Assembly (NCBI RefSeq): GCF_000327385.1
Contig: NW_008707425.1
Span: 213,312-277,311 of the forward strand
Source: Lottia gigantea
Taxonomy: Eukaryota; Mollusca; Gastropoda; Lottiidae
DNA: 64,000 bases
Direction of reading: 5' to 3'
The translations under genes were made by a program, and so were the position numbers. Below, one piece after another: positions 28,901 to 40,130 of this stretch (position 1 is the stretch's first letter; the number at the start of each line of letters is the position of its first letter). A model generated the notes under the pieces. It ran no database searches. It saw only the letters and a list, made by a program, of their open reading frames with translations, and was not told the DNA's origin.

Positions 28901-29854
28901 CTATGTAAGCTGAATTTTCAACTGATTTTCACCAACATTCGTAAATAAACCAATACCAATACTACAATAATCGTAACCATTATTTAAAATGGAAATCGAA
29001 GTCGAATTTCATTGGCGAAGAATTAGGTTTTCTGGTCTCTACAGTGATGTTCGAGATGTCCGAAAACGTTATTGGTAAACCATAAAGGGAATATTCACGG
29101 GCAATAACAAAAAGGATTACAAATTTAACAATTAACTTGTCCAAATGGAAGAATTGAGGTTAAACGCATTTATTGAATAAAAGCTCAGATGAGACAATAA
29201 TTCAAGACCAAACGATCAGTTGGCCAGCCCTAGAAAACTCGATACTTGACACAAGGTATGGTTATGCTGTTCTCCAATAGCTTGATCAGGAGCAATGAAG
29301 AACGATGGTGACCTTAGCTAGTTGGCTCTTTATTGTTTCTCGGTTGTTTTATCTAATAGCTCATAAACTTCCTTTCTGATATTAATAAAATAACACATTT
29401 ACATCCGTAAACACTATGTGTAACTGTTCAGAAAATGTTATATCTAGAATTTGATTTGGTTATGATAACGTTTTGTTGGAAAATGGAATTCTGACTAACG
29501 CCATAAACTTTGCTCTTAAACTTCTTTAGAGTGATATTTATTACATGTTTTGTGTGATAATAAGTTTCATAACGTCTTTGTTTAAAGATAAGTGTCTCAC
29601 TGTGTGGTCTATTATAGCATTGTCAGAATTCTACAAGAAAAAAACAAAAAAAGAAACTATTCTATTCTCTTGTTCGGACCATAAGTAACGATCTGATTTA
29701 AATGTGTGTTTATAAGTTCTTATCTAACACATGGCTTCTCAGTGCATTTTTACCTAAATAAAAGTTTTGATATCATATATAATCACTGATGTTTTCTCAA
29801 TATTGCTTAATATGTATTATCTATACATGGGTCTCTAGGATGCTACAAGAAAGT

Positions 29855-29895
29855 TTAAAGCTTACCAACCAGAGGTTTGGGGTTCAATATCGATA
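29855..29895 (+). repeat. Possible decayed tRNA-derived SINE fragment
   Basis: The stretch cttaccaaccagaggtttgg followed by ggttcaatatc looks like the anticodon-arm to T-arm part of a tRNA-derived SINE head. The string ggttcaatatc (29,881-29,891) resembles a B box (GGTTCRANNCC). The T stem does not pair and no A box is recognisable, so it cannot be a working tRNA gene. This is a weak call. Confidence 0.2.
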
Positions 29896-30550
29896 TTGGT
29901 TAAGATAGGATCATCATATAATTAGAGCCTTTCCCCCTTCTCTCTGGTGCAGGACGAAGGTGTCGATAAAGCGAAAAGGTTTTAATCCTCATTTGTGATA
30001 GAAATACTTCCTCATATGAAATTTTCTTTGGCTGCTACCAATGTATTGCTAAACTAATTGGATTTTGGGTTTCGTTAGTACCGTTTTTTTTTATTTTTCT
30101 GGAGAGATGTTCTTTCATACAAACCCCGTGTCGCCTCTTCATCTTCATCTTAATGATATTCTTCATTCTAAAAATGGTTACTTGTTTACAGTTTCCGTCT
30201 TCATTGGTCAAATCAGATGCAGAAAAGTATGATGTAAAATCCATTTCAATTCAGTTCATCAGAAGCAAATCGAATCCGAAAATTAAAAAATACTAAAACA
30301 TACTTTCACCAAAACATGGAGCATCTTTGGTTTTAAATTGTTCATATAAAAGGTAGTATCGTGGCAAAACATTATCAACTTCAAGTGAAATAATCTTCTT
30401 AACAATAAAATGCTCGATGTTAACTTCAAGTAATATAATTTTAACCAAAAAAAAAATGCTTGAGTATCGAATTCTATGAAGCACACAATCAAAGATTTGT
30501 CTGTCTATTCACCAGGTGTGAAAAGAAAACAAGAATGACACAATACCTGT

Positions 30551-30599
30551 AAGATCATCGTTATTATAAACAAAATTTGTTTATAAAGATCGTCGTTAG
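30551..30599. repeat. Palindrome bordered by short direct repeats
   Basis: A perfect inverted repeat with 11-base arms around a single central base (ttataaacaaa/tttgtttataa, 30,564-30,586) is flanked by aagatcatcgtta on the left and aagatcgtcgtta on the right, which overlaps the palindrome by one base. The arrangement resembles a very small insertion with target copies, or a tandem duplication with a hairpin. No element is named. Confidence 0.45.
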
Positions 30600-31944
30600 T
30601 TTCCTTCTAAAGGAAGGCAGTCCACAAATCATCTGTCAAAAGAAAAAGTAAGATGCAACACAAAATATCAATGAAACATTTTACGGACGGAACAATGTAG
30701 ACAATAAAGCTCAATTTGCTCTGGGTAAAGGGTACTTTAAAAATTTACTGCCTCTCCTGAAAAATTAGAAAATTACGAGCAAACCAAGTCCTCAGAGAGA
30801 CCATTATTTTAGTTAGTAAATTGGAGGATAGCCTGGCAGAACACCATGTCTTCTCATTTCACTCAGCCATTATAGCCGAGTGTCATGAAGAAAGAAGATC
30901 TTAAAAATTTTATAGAAAGCTTCCATGATTGTCTCGCCGAAATATTAATACCATAGTTTCTGTTCTTAGTTCATTCATAAAGTTGGCATTAATTTTGTTA
31001 CTTGATCTTTTTTGATATATGGGTTCATTAATTTAAATAATATATTTTAAGAAATATCAAATAAAATCTGATCACAAAACTATAACATTGATATTGATAC
31101 GTGCATATTTTAATAATTAAATCGACTGAAATCCCTTTATTTGATTTTCAAGGGAAGCTGAAATGTCATATCCATCTATTTCATAAAAAAAAAGCTGGAC
31201 AAAAATGGCATTTATGGTTCATTTACAGAGGGATGTACATTGAAAGTCATGCCAATTTTCTGAATTGGACAATAAACGAAGAACCGAATAGATATAATAC
31301 TAAATAGCTCAGATTTGGAAATCCAAAAAGAGCACGCTAATGCCGCTGTATTGACGAATTTCCCTCTAAACACATGAAATCACTTTGCACGCCTCCATTA
31401 ACTCAACCAGATTCAAAAGGTTAACTTTCATTATTCCTTGTCATAGAAATGGCGAATTCGTCAGATAAAAGAAGTTGGAGGTAGGAAAGTATGAATTGTA
31501 CGTAATCAAATATCAAAATTAAAAGGTTGACTCAAAAACCATCGTAAATCATTTCTTAACCAGCCTGCTTTCGATTGTCTGTCACAGTCAAACACAGCCT
31601 TAGATCTACCTTATTTGATGATAAGGTTTCATAAGGTATGAATATATGTCGACATATCAGGCTCTCGTAAATTTGACATAAGTATCGTATTTACTAACGA
31701 CATATGGTTGACTGGATAAGAATTGTCAAAGTCAACATTAAAATCGTAACCTGACCGAATCGACACAATGATAGGGAAATCTGAGCTATATATTATTATG
31801 CCTATTCGATAAGTATATAACTTAGCCAGAGCATGGCATCTTCGTATGTGTTGTACCTCTATTTCCCTATGAAAAGGAAGGTTGCAACATGCATTTAAAT
31901 TATATCCCTTAAATATAATGAAGTTCTCTACAATAGGAAACTAT

Positions 31945-32193
31945 TCAGCATTGGACATCTGATTTTATTAAAATTTTAACAGATTTTCCATCAATTTCAA
32001 AAGCATCGAGACGAAATCCCGAAGTTCCCATATTGTAGTCCTGCGACGACAGAATAATCAGTCTGATATAACCACAAGTGTTACGACGTTTATTTGCCAT
32101 TCCGGTTATATATTCTGGGAGTTTAGCAGGGGATTCTATAGCATTCGAGACATTGACTCTGAAGCTGGGCGACCTCCTTAGAACATTAACCAA
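31945..32193 (-). other. Open frame with faint likeness to the end of a discoidin-type domain
   Basis: This minus-strand frame of 82 codons begins at a TTG rather than an ATG and has a stop a few codons upstream. Its middle part, GYIRLIILSSQDYNMGTSG, followed by FRLDAFEIDG, recalls the last strands of F5/8-type C (galactose-binding) domains, where xYIRLxx...GFRxxEfEv patterns are usual. If coding, it would be a terminal exon, with the stop at 31,945-31,947. No strong splice acceptor is seen (only a weak ...tctaag). I do not recognise a family with confidence. It may be a stray exon, a pseudogene piece or chance. Confidence 0.15.
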
Positions 32194-35100
32194 TGATTTA
32201 TGATGACAATATTACTCTGGACATGTCGCAAGGGATCTACTCGAAGATTCCTTGGAAACCATCCAGTATTAAAAACCTTTGTCTTGTGAACGGATGTTCC
32301 GGAAAGTGTTTGTTGTTCTACTGTTTTTAGGGGATTGGGGATATTTCAACTGTTAAAAAAAATACTTTTACAGATATAAAAATGCGCATTGTCATAAAGG
32401 CAAAAAATCGATAATGATTGTTGCTTTCATCCAATTTTACCAAAGCTCAGGAAGTGAACGGAAGAAGGTATTACCGAATTGTTTTGATTCTAATCAAATC
32501 AGTATGATATCTTAATACAATCATAATCCAATAGTTTAATTACAAATGATACGATTTCGAGAGGGATTTGTAGCCGATTAATATCTAATAATTTTCCGAT
32601 ATATCTTATCAATATAAGTCACGGGGGTATACATTGCAATAGGCGTTCCCTAACACATGTTTGATGATTGACGGATTATGATTTGTCAATCAAAATCCAA
32701 TAATATATGTACAGATAATATATTTGATTTATAACAAGACCTATTGTTGATACCCAATACGACAACTACTTGTAGATTGCGACAATCGAAAATAGATCTA
32801 TCTTGTACCTTTCAATTCAACGGAGACAAGTAATTCAATTCTTTTCAGATAAAAACAAAATATACCTATTTCATTATTTCCTTTCTAAGCCTAATCCCTC
32901 CCAACTAATCCTTTCTATTCAAGATTTCAAATCACCGTTATTGTTACTTATTGAATGCGACAGCGACATCTACACCGGAACACTGTCAATCAAAAAGGGC
33001 AGCCATATTGTTTTCTGGCTACCGACGTGACACTTGGGCTTAGTGCTGTATATCTAAACCCTACAGCTTAATCCACGAATTCATCAAACTGTTCTTGAGA
33101 AACCCGGGAAGCCAGCTGTAAATCAGAAATGTTTCAAACTCGCCAACCTGCCTTATAATAATAAATATGTTTGAAACAGGCCAAGGTGTTCGTTTCACAT
33201 GTTGAAATCGGTACAATAATTGTTTGGGTTTTCAAGCTGCGTTTATCAAGCAGAGATTAAAATAATTGGTACAACGTTTACAAATATGTCAGATCGGTTT
33301 TCAAATTAATTTACTTTTAACTGTTTCAGGAGCTCCAATATTAGCAGAATGTGTTTGACCTACCGATTTTATCAGTCGATCTGCCAAGTATTCATGGAAC
33401 ATGAAATTCTTAAATGGATCAGCTTTTCTTCACACAATCCTTAAACAATTTTCAAAATTGGGTCCTGGGCTACCCAGAACTAGATTGGCTATATATAAAA
33501 AAATATTCTGCATCATTGGCCTTAGAATTTTGAAACATAATTTTATTGATATTTATTTATAGATACTTTTTTTAACGTAATGACATGTACTTACCAAGTG
33601 TGTTCTTAAAAATGAAATCACTAGTCTATCGTCCCATTAATACTACTTAAGATGTATTCGTTGGCATTAAAACAATTAGGTCATTGTCATGCCGAATACG
33701 ACTTGTTATCTCTTGGCATAAATGTTATGGAGAAAAACCTGAAGTTGTGGGTGGAATGCTAGAGATGTAATGATAAAATATATTAATAGAAATATGAAAT
33801 AAAAGCTTTGTACCTTTCATCATGATGATAAATGGTTTGGAATAACGTATATGATTCGTTTGAAACTGCAGGGGGTACCAGTAAAACTAAAGTTCGTCTG
33901 AAATCATAGACAATTGACCAATGTGAATGCCAATTTAGTGCCTTGGGGAACATTTTGTAATTGTGCCTGCTTTTCTGTTGCGGCATGTACTGTCGGTTTT
34001 TCATCCATCCTAATGATGTGGCGCTCATAAACAACCCCTAGCTTGTATGCATTTATGACAGGGAAAGGGTACTCAAATGGAATTAAATATTTGACTATAA
34101 ACTATTCAATAGTGGAAAAACACTTAATATTTTTTCTTATGATTTTCCCTTATTTTTTCCATTTTCACGCCAATTAAGTTAAAAATCTGACTATAAGCAG
34201 GCTTGATACAAGAGTTTTGATGCCTTATAATCTGAATTAAGCATATCTTGTATTAGGAACCACATAATGGTCAACTTTTCAAGTTCGTCTTTCTTGTGTA
34301 TGATTCTTAATACAACTCAACTTTTCAGCAAATAAAAATCATTCTTTAGAGACTACCGACTGTGATCTCCTTTGGAATGAAAAACTTGTCAAGTGCAGAT
34401 AGTTTCAGTTTTCGCAAGGATCGAATTATCGCTTGATGCAGTTACCATGACACAAAACAGATAGGGATACGATGGTATAGTTTAAGGTATGATATATACA
34501 GTAATAATAGATTTATAGCCTGAAATAACATGTTAAAAAATACCAGTCGTTTTCTAAAAACACACAAAATCGTTATCGGTTTCATTGTTAACCCATCGTA
34601 TTTGATCACTGCACAATTTATGTGGCATAAAATTACACCATGGCCTTTGATGGTTGTAAAATCATCCAAAAGATGTACACTCGAACACATTGGTCAGTAT
34701 TCGATTCGAATTACGAATTAGAAAAACATCTGCTTATAAATCTGTTAAACATTGGTATTTGAGATATTTTCGAACCCCGGGATGTTAAAATAACAACCTC
34801 CACGCTATCATTGTTTTGGCTTTGTGTCTCAATTTCAAGGCAAATACGACTTACAGGTAACCTAATATGTCCCAGTAGTCGGTTTTAACATTAAAAGTCA
34901 AACTGAAAGAATTGTGTGACCATTGGCGTCGCCACATTGTCAATAAAAACACGATTTCTATAAATCTTACTCATTTTATAACATGATTTCATTGCTGTTT
35001 TATATTCAAATTTCAAATTGGTGTAAAGAACAGAAAGACTAAAACATTACAAATGAATATCCTGATATATGGACATGAGGCAATGTCGAAATTCTGTTGA

Positions 35101-37869
35101 ACGCTATATTTATCTTATAAATAAACTGTTACGTATTTTTTCAATGGGGTTAATTTTGCCTGTTTATGTCTCAAGCGTGTTTCTTGAGAAGATGTGCTAA
35201 AGCTTAGTACATATCTTGCCTTTCCTTGATCACACATGCAAACGCCCATTTTTTTTGAAAATGATTATATAGTAGAATCAGTATCCTTGGTAGAATTTGA
35301 AGACAATTAATATCATTTGAAAAAATGAAATAACCCTACACCAACTTTTCTTTGTGAAATTACTAAGAATTCACACCAATCCTCCCTTTCTTGATTACAC
35401 TGAGCATAATAATCCAGTAATAATAAGGTAGGGAAGGTTTCGAAACTAAATTCAATTTATTTGGGATTAGATCTCACATTTGTAATAATTTGTCTTGAAT
35501 ATTTATTTGTGAACCAAGTCACTCTCCCTTTTCTGTGGGTATTTTGTCGACTTAAAGTAGAACATGCACGTTTTGTTTGCAAGGATTATTCATTTATCAA
35601 TATAACAAGCTTTCTTATACTATGAAAACATATACGTTACACTTATGAAAGATGAAATTCAATGTCCTTATATTATTAGTAACTTTCACAAAGGGTTTTA
35701 CTTTGAAATCAATTCCTTTCGTCGTACACTCGTCGATAAATCGTATTTTACATATTGATTCTGTGTAATTAAGAATATCAAATTTTAACCAGTATGCTTA
35801 CTAAAGTAGTGACATTAAAATGAATTTGCTCTGATAAATATATGTAAAGTTTTGTGTGATTTCTCTGAGAAATGTTGACCGGTAAATACCCAAAATATAG
35901 ATTAAAATTTGCTCCCCGAAATCAATTTCCAAATGACTTGACTTAAGATTCGAATAAGTGTAAAACCTTAGTCTTTACGAATCATAAGTATTTTTTAAGA
36001 TGCTGAATCGATGTTGTCGTTACGCCCAAATTCATCAGTTTAAGATGTTAGCTTGTACTTTGTTTTATACGGGAAACATATCCGACCACCTTAAAACAGT
36101 TTTGGCAAGTTTTAATGTGTGTTTTTATGGTGGCAATATTTGTCAATTTGGTGACAGTAAAATAAGAAATTTGATCAGAATGGAGCAATTTTGTAACCTC
36201 ACAACGACCCTGCAACGTACAGGTGAGGCGTTATTCAGGTAATAAATTGACAAAAGCATAATTAAAACTGTCCTCAGGTAAAGACAGTCGTTTCAAGTCA
36301 AGGATAGAAGAACAGCTAATACTAATTTACTTCACCTTCTTGAGAAATCAGCTCGGTGAAATAATTTGTTAAGCCAGGCGAAAATACACCGTGTAGTACA
36401 CCTTAGCACGAACAATGGCGGCACGTGGTCGTTTGAGATACTTGTTTAATCGAGACTATACAAACAGGAGGAGCTAAAGGCTATCGATAACCAATGAGAA
36501 GACTTGAATGAATAAATGGCAGTTTTCGTATACCTGTTGAATCAATTGACGACGTGCTTCGGGGGTTTTCTACTATTGTTGTCATTTTCTTATTGAGTGT
36601 CTCTTAAGAAACGATGAATTGTTGAACTGTAGTGTTATTTGTGAGATTTTTGAGAGAAAAACTGAGAATTTGAAGCTAATGTAGTTTGTACTGTTTATTA
36701 GGGTTTATACAGTGGAAATACATAGTTGAATCTGATCAAGTGGATATTGTTAACTTCTATAAGGTTTGTGCTATATTATTGTATTATGTCATACCTGGGC
36801 TATATTTATTATTAATACGGTCAAACCATATCATCACATGCAATACGGATCCTTTTTGCTGGAATAAGCCATCCTCGTTATACTGACATTGTTGTAACTT
36901 CATAGTATGTTGGTACATTATTACGATAATTAACAAATATATTATTTATGTGATCCACATAGCAGGTAATCTTGTTGTGTACCGGAGTACTCAAATGATA
37001 AACCAATGATATACCAAATACAATTTTCGCTTTACTGTCGCATAGCATACAAGATTAGAACAGAATATAAAACTGATTCATGGCACAAAATAATGTCTTC
37101 AAATCCATAGTGATACCTGAATGCTCGAAACTTTGACAAGGCTGCATACTGTAATGTGTTTTATTTTGATGTGATCATGAAACATGAATATGTATCCTTT
37201 TAAGCATAGACAAGGCTATATCTTGTTATATATTGGCTATGTCTATGCAAGAGAGACCAGCGTCTCAGACTTAATATTCAAGGGCACTGACTCATTTTCT
37301 CTTCCAAATAATATATTTGTCTTGGCCAAGACTGTTTTCGTTTGTAAGGATTTAAAAGTCAGATTGTTCACATATTATATACTTAACTAACGCCAATAAA
37401 CTAGTACCGTATTTAGAAATAGGGATACAATGAACTTGACAATTTGAAAAAAAAAGTTTCCAAATTAAATAAAAATTGCAATAACGTATTGGTTTTGAAT
37501 AATATATCTTTATGTATTTAATGTTGTTCTTAATAGATTTCCACAACGGAAAACTTTTAAGAACTGTTTTTGAATTCAGATACATTATAGATGTATTTCA
37601 TGTCGTTTTGTATATTAACGTATATGAAAACATTTCAGTATTCTGTAGGCTTTCAAGGTGTAAGATGATTTTAGTATTCATCTGAACCAAACAAACATCA
37701 TAGTCATTAGAAACTTTATCAAATGATAAGAATTAAGTATTTATCTGATATTGAACTGGACAATCACGAAAGACTTATCTCTATTACATCGTAAGAGCAG
37801 TTGTTGGAATATTTAGCCTAACCATGCATGACATGCTTATCAAGTCTTATCTCTAAATGCTTGCTGAGC

Positions 37870-37955
37870 CTCTAGCAATGGATAGAACATCACTGCCTCG
37901 TTACGTCAGGGTGGGTGTCTTAAGTTTTCGAGCTTGTCATTTCGATACCCCTGAA
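37870..37955 (+). repeat. Possible tRNA-related SINE head
   Basis: An A-box-like string, tagcaatggatagaac (37,873-37,888), is followed 66 bases later (start to start) by atttcgatacccc, which matches the B-box core TTCGANNCC. The spacing is about 20 bases longer than in a tRNA, and the stems are not intact. If real, it is a decayed SINE. Confidence 0.2.
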
Positions 37956-38753
37956 GGCAATGTGTTCATTATCTTAAGCACTCTCAAAGGAGCTTGCTGA
38001 TAAACATAGAACTCTGAGACGATAATTCCAGTGGGTACTTCAAATTATCTCTGACTTATTAAATAGAATTGTCTGTAAACTTTTCGTGTACCTATATGCA
38101 ACAATAAATGCATAAAATAATACATCGCATTATACGTCTAAAAAAATTAAAAAGTACTTTGGTCGAAAAAAATGTATGCCATGAAAAGAATTTTCAAAAA
38201 TTTAAAAAGAAGGACCGTAAATTCTTTCTGTAAAAAATAGGTTTTGCAATGAGGAATCCTACACTTTCTTTTGTAGAAAAATAGCAAAAACCATTAAATA
38301 AATATGTAATAAAATGCAAATATATGGTAAGCTCATGCACGACGTAGGTGTAGTCTGTAATATTACTTTCATAACAGTTCTCTAAAAAAAAAGTATTTGA
38401 ATAAGTATAAAACGGGTAATTTAATATATATGCATTTCATAACTTAGACCCTTTTATTAAATCTTACTCAAGGGTGAATGGTATGTATAAATTTAGCTTC
38501 ATATATCATGATGCTTAGGTTGATCATATCGTCGGCGTTCTGTGAAGTTTTTAATCTGATCGTATCGAATGATGAATCCTATTCATGATTTGCGTCAATT
38601 CGGAAATTAAAAATGATACTGCAGGTGATTTCTGTTGCAGAATATTATAATAATCAAAGGTAGCTACATTACCTAAACTGTGAACTGAATTTCATTTTTG
38701 GGGTAAATTTACCATCTTTGCCTATGATTTTGAATTAATTCTTTTATTGGGGA
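37956..38753. other. No feature recognised
   Basis: Plain AT-rich sequence between the weak SINE-like segment and the G tract. I see no open frame of note and no repeat. Confidence 0.5.
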
Positions 38754-38769
38754 GGGGGGGGGGGGGGGG
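38754..38769 (+). repeat. Uninterrupted 16-base G tract
   Basis: Sixteen consecutive G residues, preceded by GGGGA, stand in strongly AT-rich surroundings 48 bases left of the TTAA-flanked MITE. This is a slippage-type mononucleotide repeat that could form a G-quadruplex; its exact length may be uncertain in the assembly. Confidence 0.9.
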
Positions 38770-38817
38770 ATAGAATACAGTATTTATTGTCCCGTCTGAG
38801 CGACTAATCTTACTTAA

Positions 38818-39095
38818 AGGGATAGGTGCTTTAATATCTTGAATATATGTAAATAGTCTTCAGAAGAAGTACTAGTCCCTTTGAAATATTTCAAACTAGG
38901 AATTGTACTCACTTTGCACTTTATGTCTTTTCTATATATCACAGAGTATCTTAAATTGACGTCTCGTCATTTTAACATTCATTCGCGGATAATTCTGAAC
39001 ACATATGGATTTGAAGGCTCAAATAGGCTCAGCTAAAATTCCGTTTCTGAGACTAAAGTATGATTAGTATAAAAAAAAATGGCCTATCTGTCCCT
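38818..39095. mobile_element. Non-autonomous DNA transposon (MITE), TTAA-flanked
   Basis: The left end AGGGATAGGTGC and the reverse complement of the right end AGGGACAGATAGGC form short, slightly imperfect terminal inverted repeats. Each is bordered by TTAA (38,814-38,817 and 39,096-39,099). TTAA target duplication is the hallmark of the piggyBac superfamily and some related cut-and-paste elements. The 278-bp interior has no coding capacity and includes another copy of the end-like motif, actagtcccttt, near 38,872-38,883. Superfamily assignment is inference, because the termini do not begin with the CCC typical of piggyBac itself. No transposase source is visible in the window. Confidence 0.6.
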
Positions 39096-39434
39096 TTAAG
39101 TCAAGCAGAGAAAATTAGTAAAAAACTAAAAATTGATATTATTTTTGTATCAAGTTTCTATTCAGAATTTTTGCTCGTAAAACTGTCATAATTCTATTGA
39201 ATGAAAAAATAATTAATGGATAACTTATGTAGAGCAAGTGCTAATAAAAATAGCACACGTGCACAATATATATCTTTAGTGCTTACATGTGCACAAATGT
39301 ATGGAACACTATATGAATTGATATATTCATAGACAATAGAATGATGTCAATTCATTAGAGAATGTGAAACAAGTGATTATTTATTTTAATAATATCAAAA
39401 ATATTTATTATTAGCATAAAGTGCATTACTAATT

Positions 39435-39448
39435 TATATATATATATT
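39435..39448. repeat. Short (TA)n microsatellite
   Basis: About six to seven TA dinucleotides in a row within AT-rich DNA. It carries no other signal. Confidence 0.75.
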
Positions 39449-40087
39449 ATAACCTTAAACGAGTTTAATACTAGTATTAGCCGAGACGTTAGACGAGGTA
39501 CTAATGCACAATATTTAGGACAAAAGAACCTATCTTTCATTACTTCTTTGTGATCGAAAAAGTAAATTATCATCTCCATTCAAACTTACATCAACCTAAC
39601 AGCTGCAGCACCCTCGATGAGCCTTAGTAGTGCCGTCGATTTTGTAAAAAGAAATATCAACATCAAATGAGTCTCGCCAAGGCAATTATATGATTTGTCT
39701 AATAGTGGAAATGCTGCAGCTTTTATTACTCTGTTACATTAACTAATTCAAAATACAACGTATCATTGAAATATTAGGCCATATTTCATAATAAAGATAT
39801 AAGGATATTATTCTCATGGCAAATCAAAATCGATAAGTTTATTTCAAAACACGACCAACAAGTATAAATTTCAACCCAACATGATGCTGTATCGATCATG
39901 ATGTCTATCCACACCTAGGTCTATTGAGTTCTTCATCGATTTCCTTTCAACCAATAGTCACAATTTTAACCAGCTGCATTCATATGGTAATAACTCCATC
40001 TTCAAATCCGATCAAATGATAAATCGTCTTTTAAACCTTGATCATAATCCCATTAATTATCTGCGGATCGGTATCTTTGATCTGTAA

Positions 40088-40130
40088 TTATGCTAATTAG
40101 CATGCTAAATAGTGTGAGGATGCTAATGCT
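40088..40130. promoter_or_regulatory. Cluster of octamer/homeodomain-like sites
   Basis: A perfect 14-base palindrome, ATGCTAATTAGCAT (40,090-40,103), overlaps ATGCTAAA and is followed by ATGCTAATG. The repeated ATGCTAAT half-site and the central TAATTA core suggest POU/homeodomain binding. In AT-rich DNA this may be coincidence. Confidence 0.22.

Larger units (their letters stand above)
13291..29854. other. Long stretch with no gene recognised
   Basis: Apart from the short tandem duplications listed separately, I see only scattered small frames (at most about 100 codons, for example 26,502-26,804 minus) without known motifs. Minor structures are a 12-base palindrome, TGTTGATCAACA (16,726-16,737), in a TTGTTGAC-rich patch (16,510-16,740), and a 16-base palindrome, CAGAGTTTAAACTCTG (23,666-23,681). 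The patches at 24,930-25,220 and 26,400-26,860 are less AT-rich and could be old repeats. The first ends in gatgagatcggataaataaa, which resembles a string near 7,233. Confidence 0.5.
29896..37869. other. No gene recognised; AT-rich non-coding DNA
   Basis: Besides the palindrome near 30.57 kb and the weak discoidin-like frame at 31.9-32.2 kb, this stretch holds only short frames (at most about 83 codons) without recognisable domains, and no repeat with clear boundaries. Confidence 0.5.

Noticed and set aside
34765-34800. Minus-strand ggttcgaaaatatc, B-box-like
   Set aside because: T stem does not pair, no A box and no cloverleaf; not a tRNA, and too short for a SINE call.
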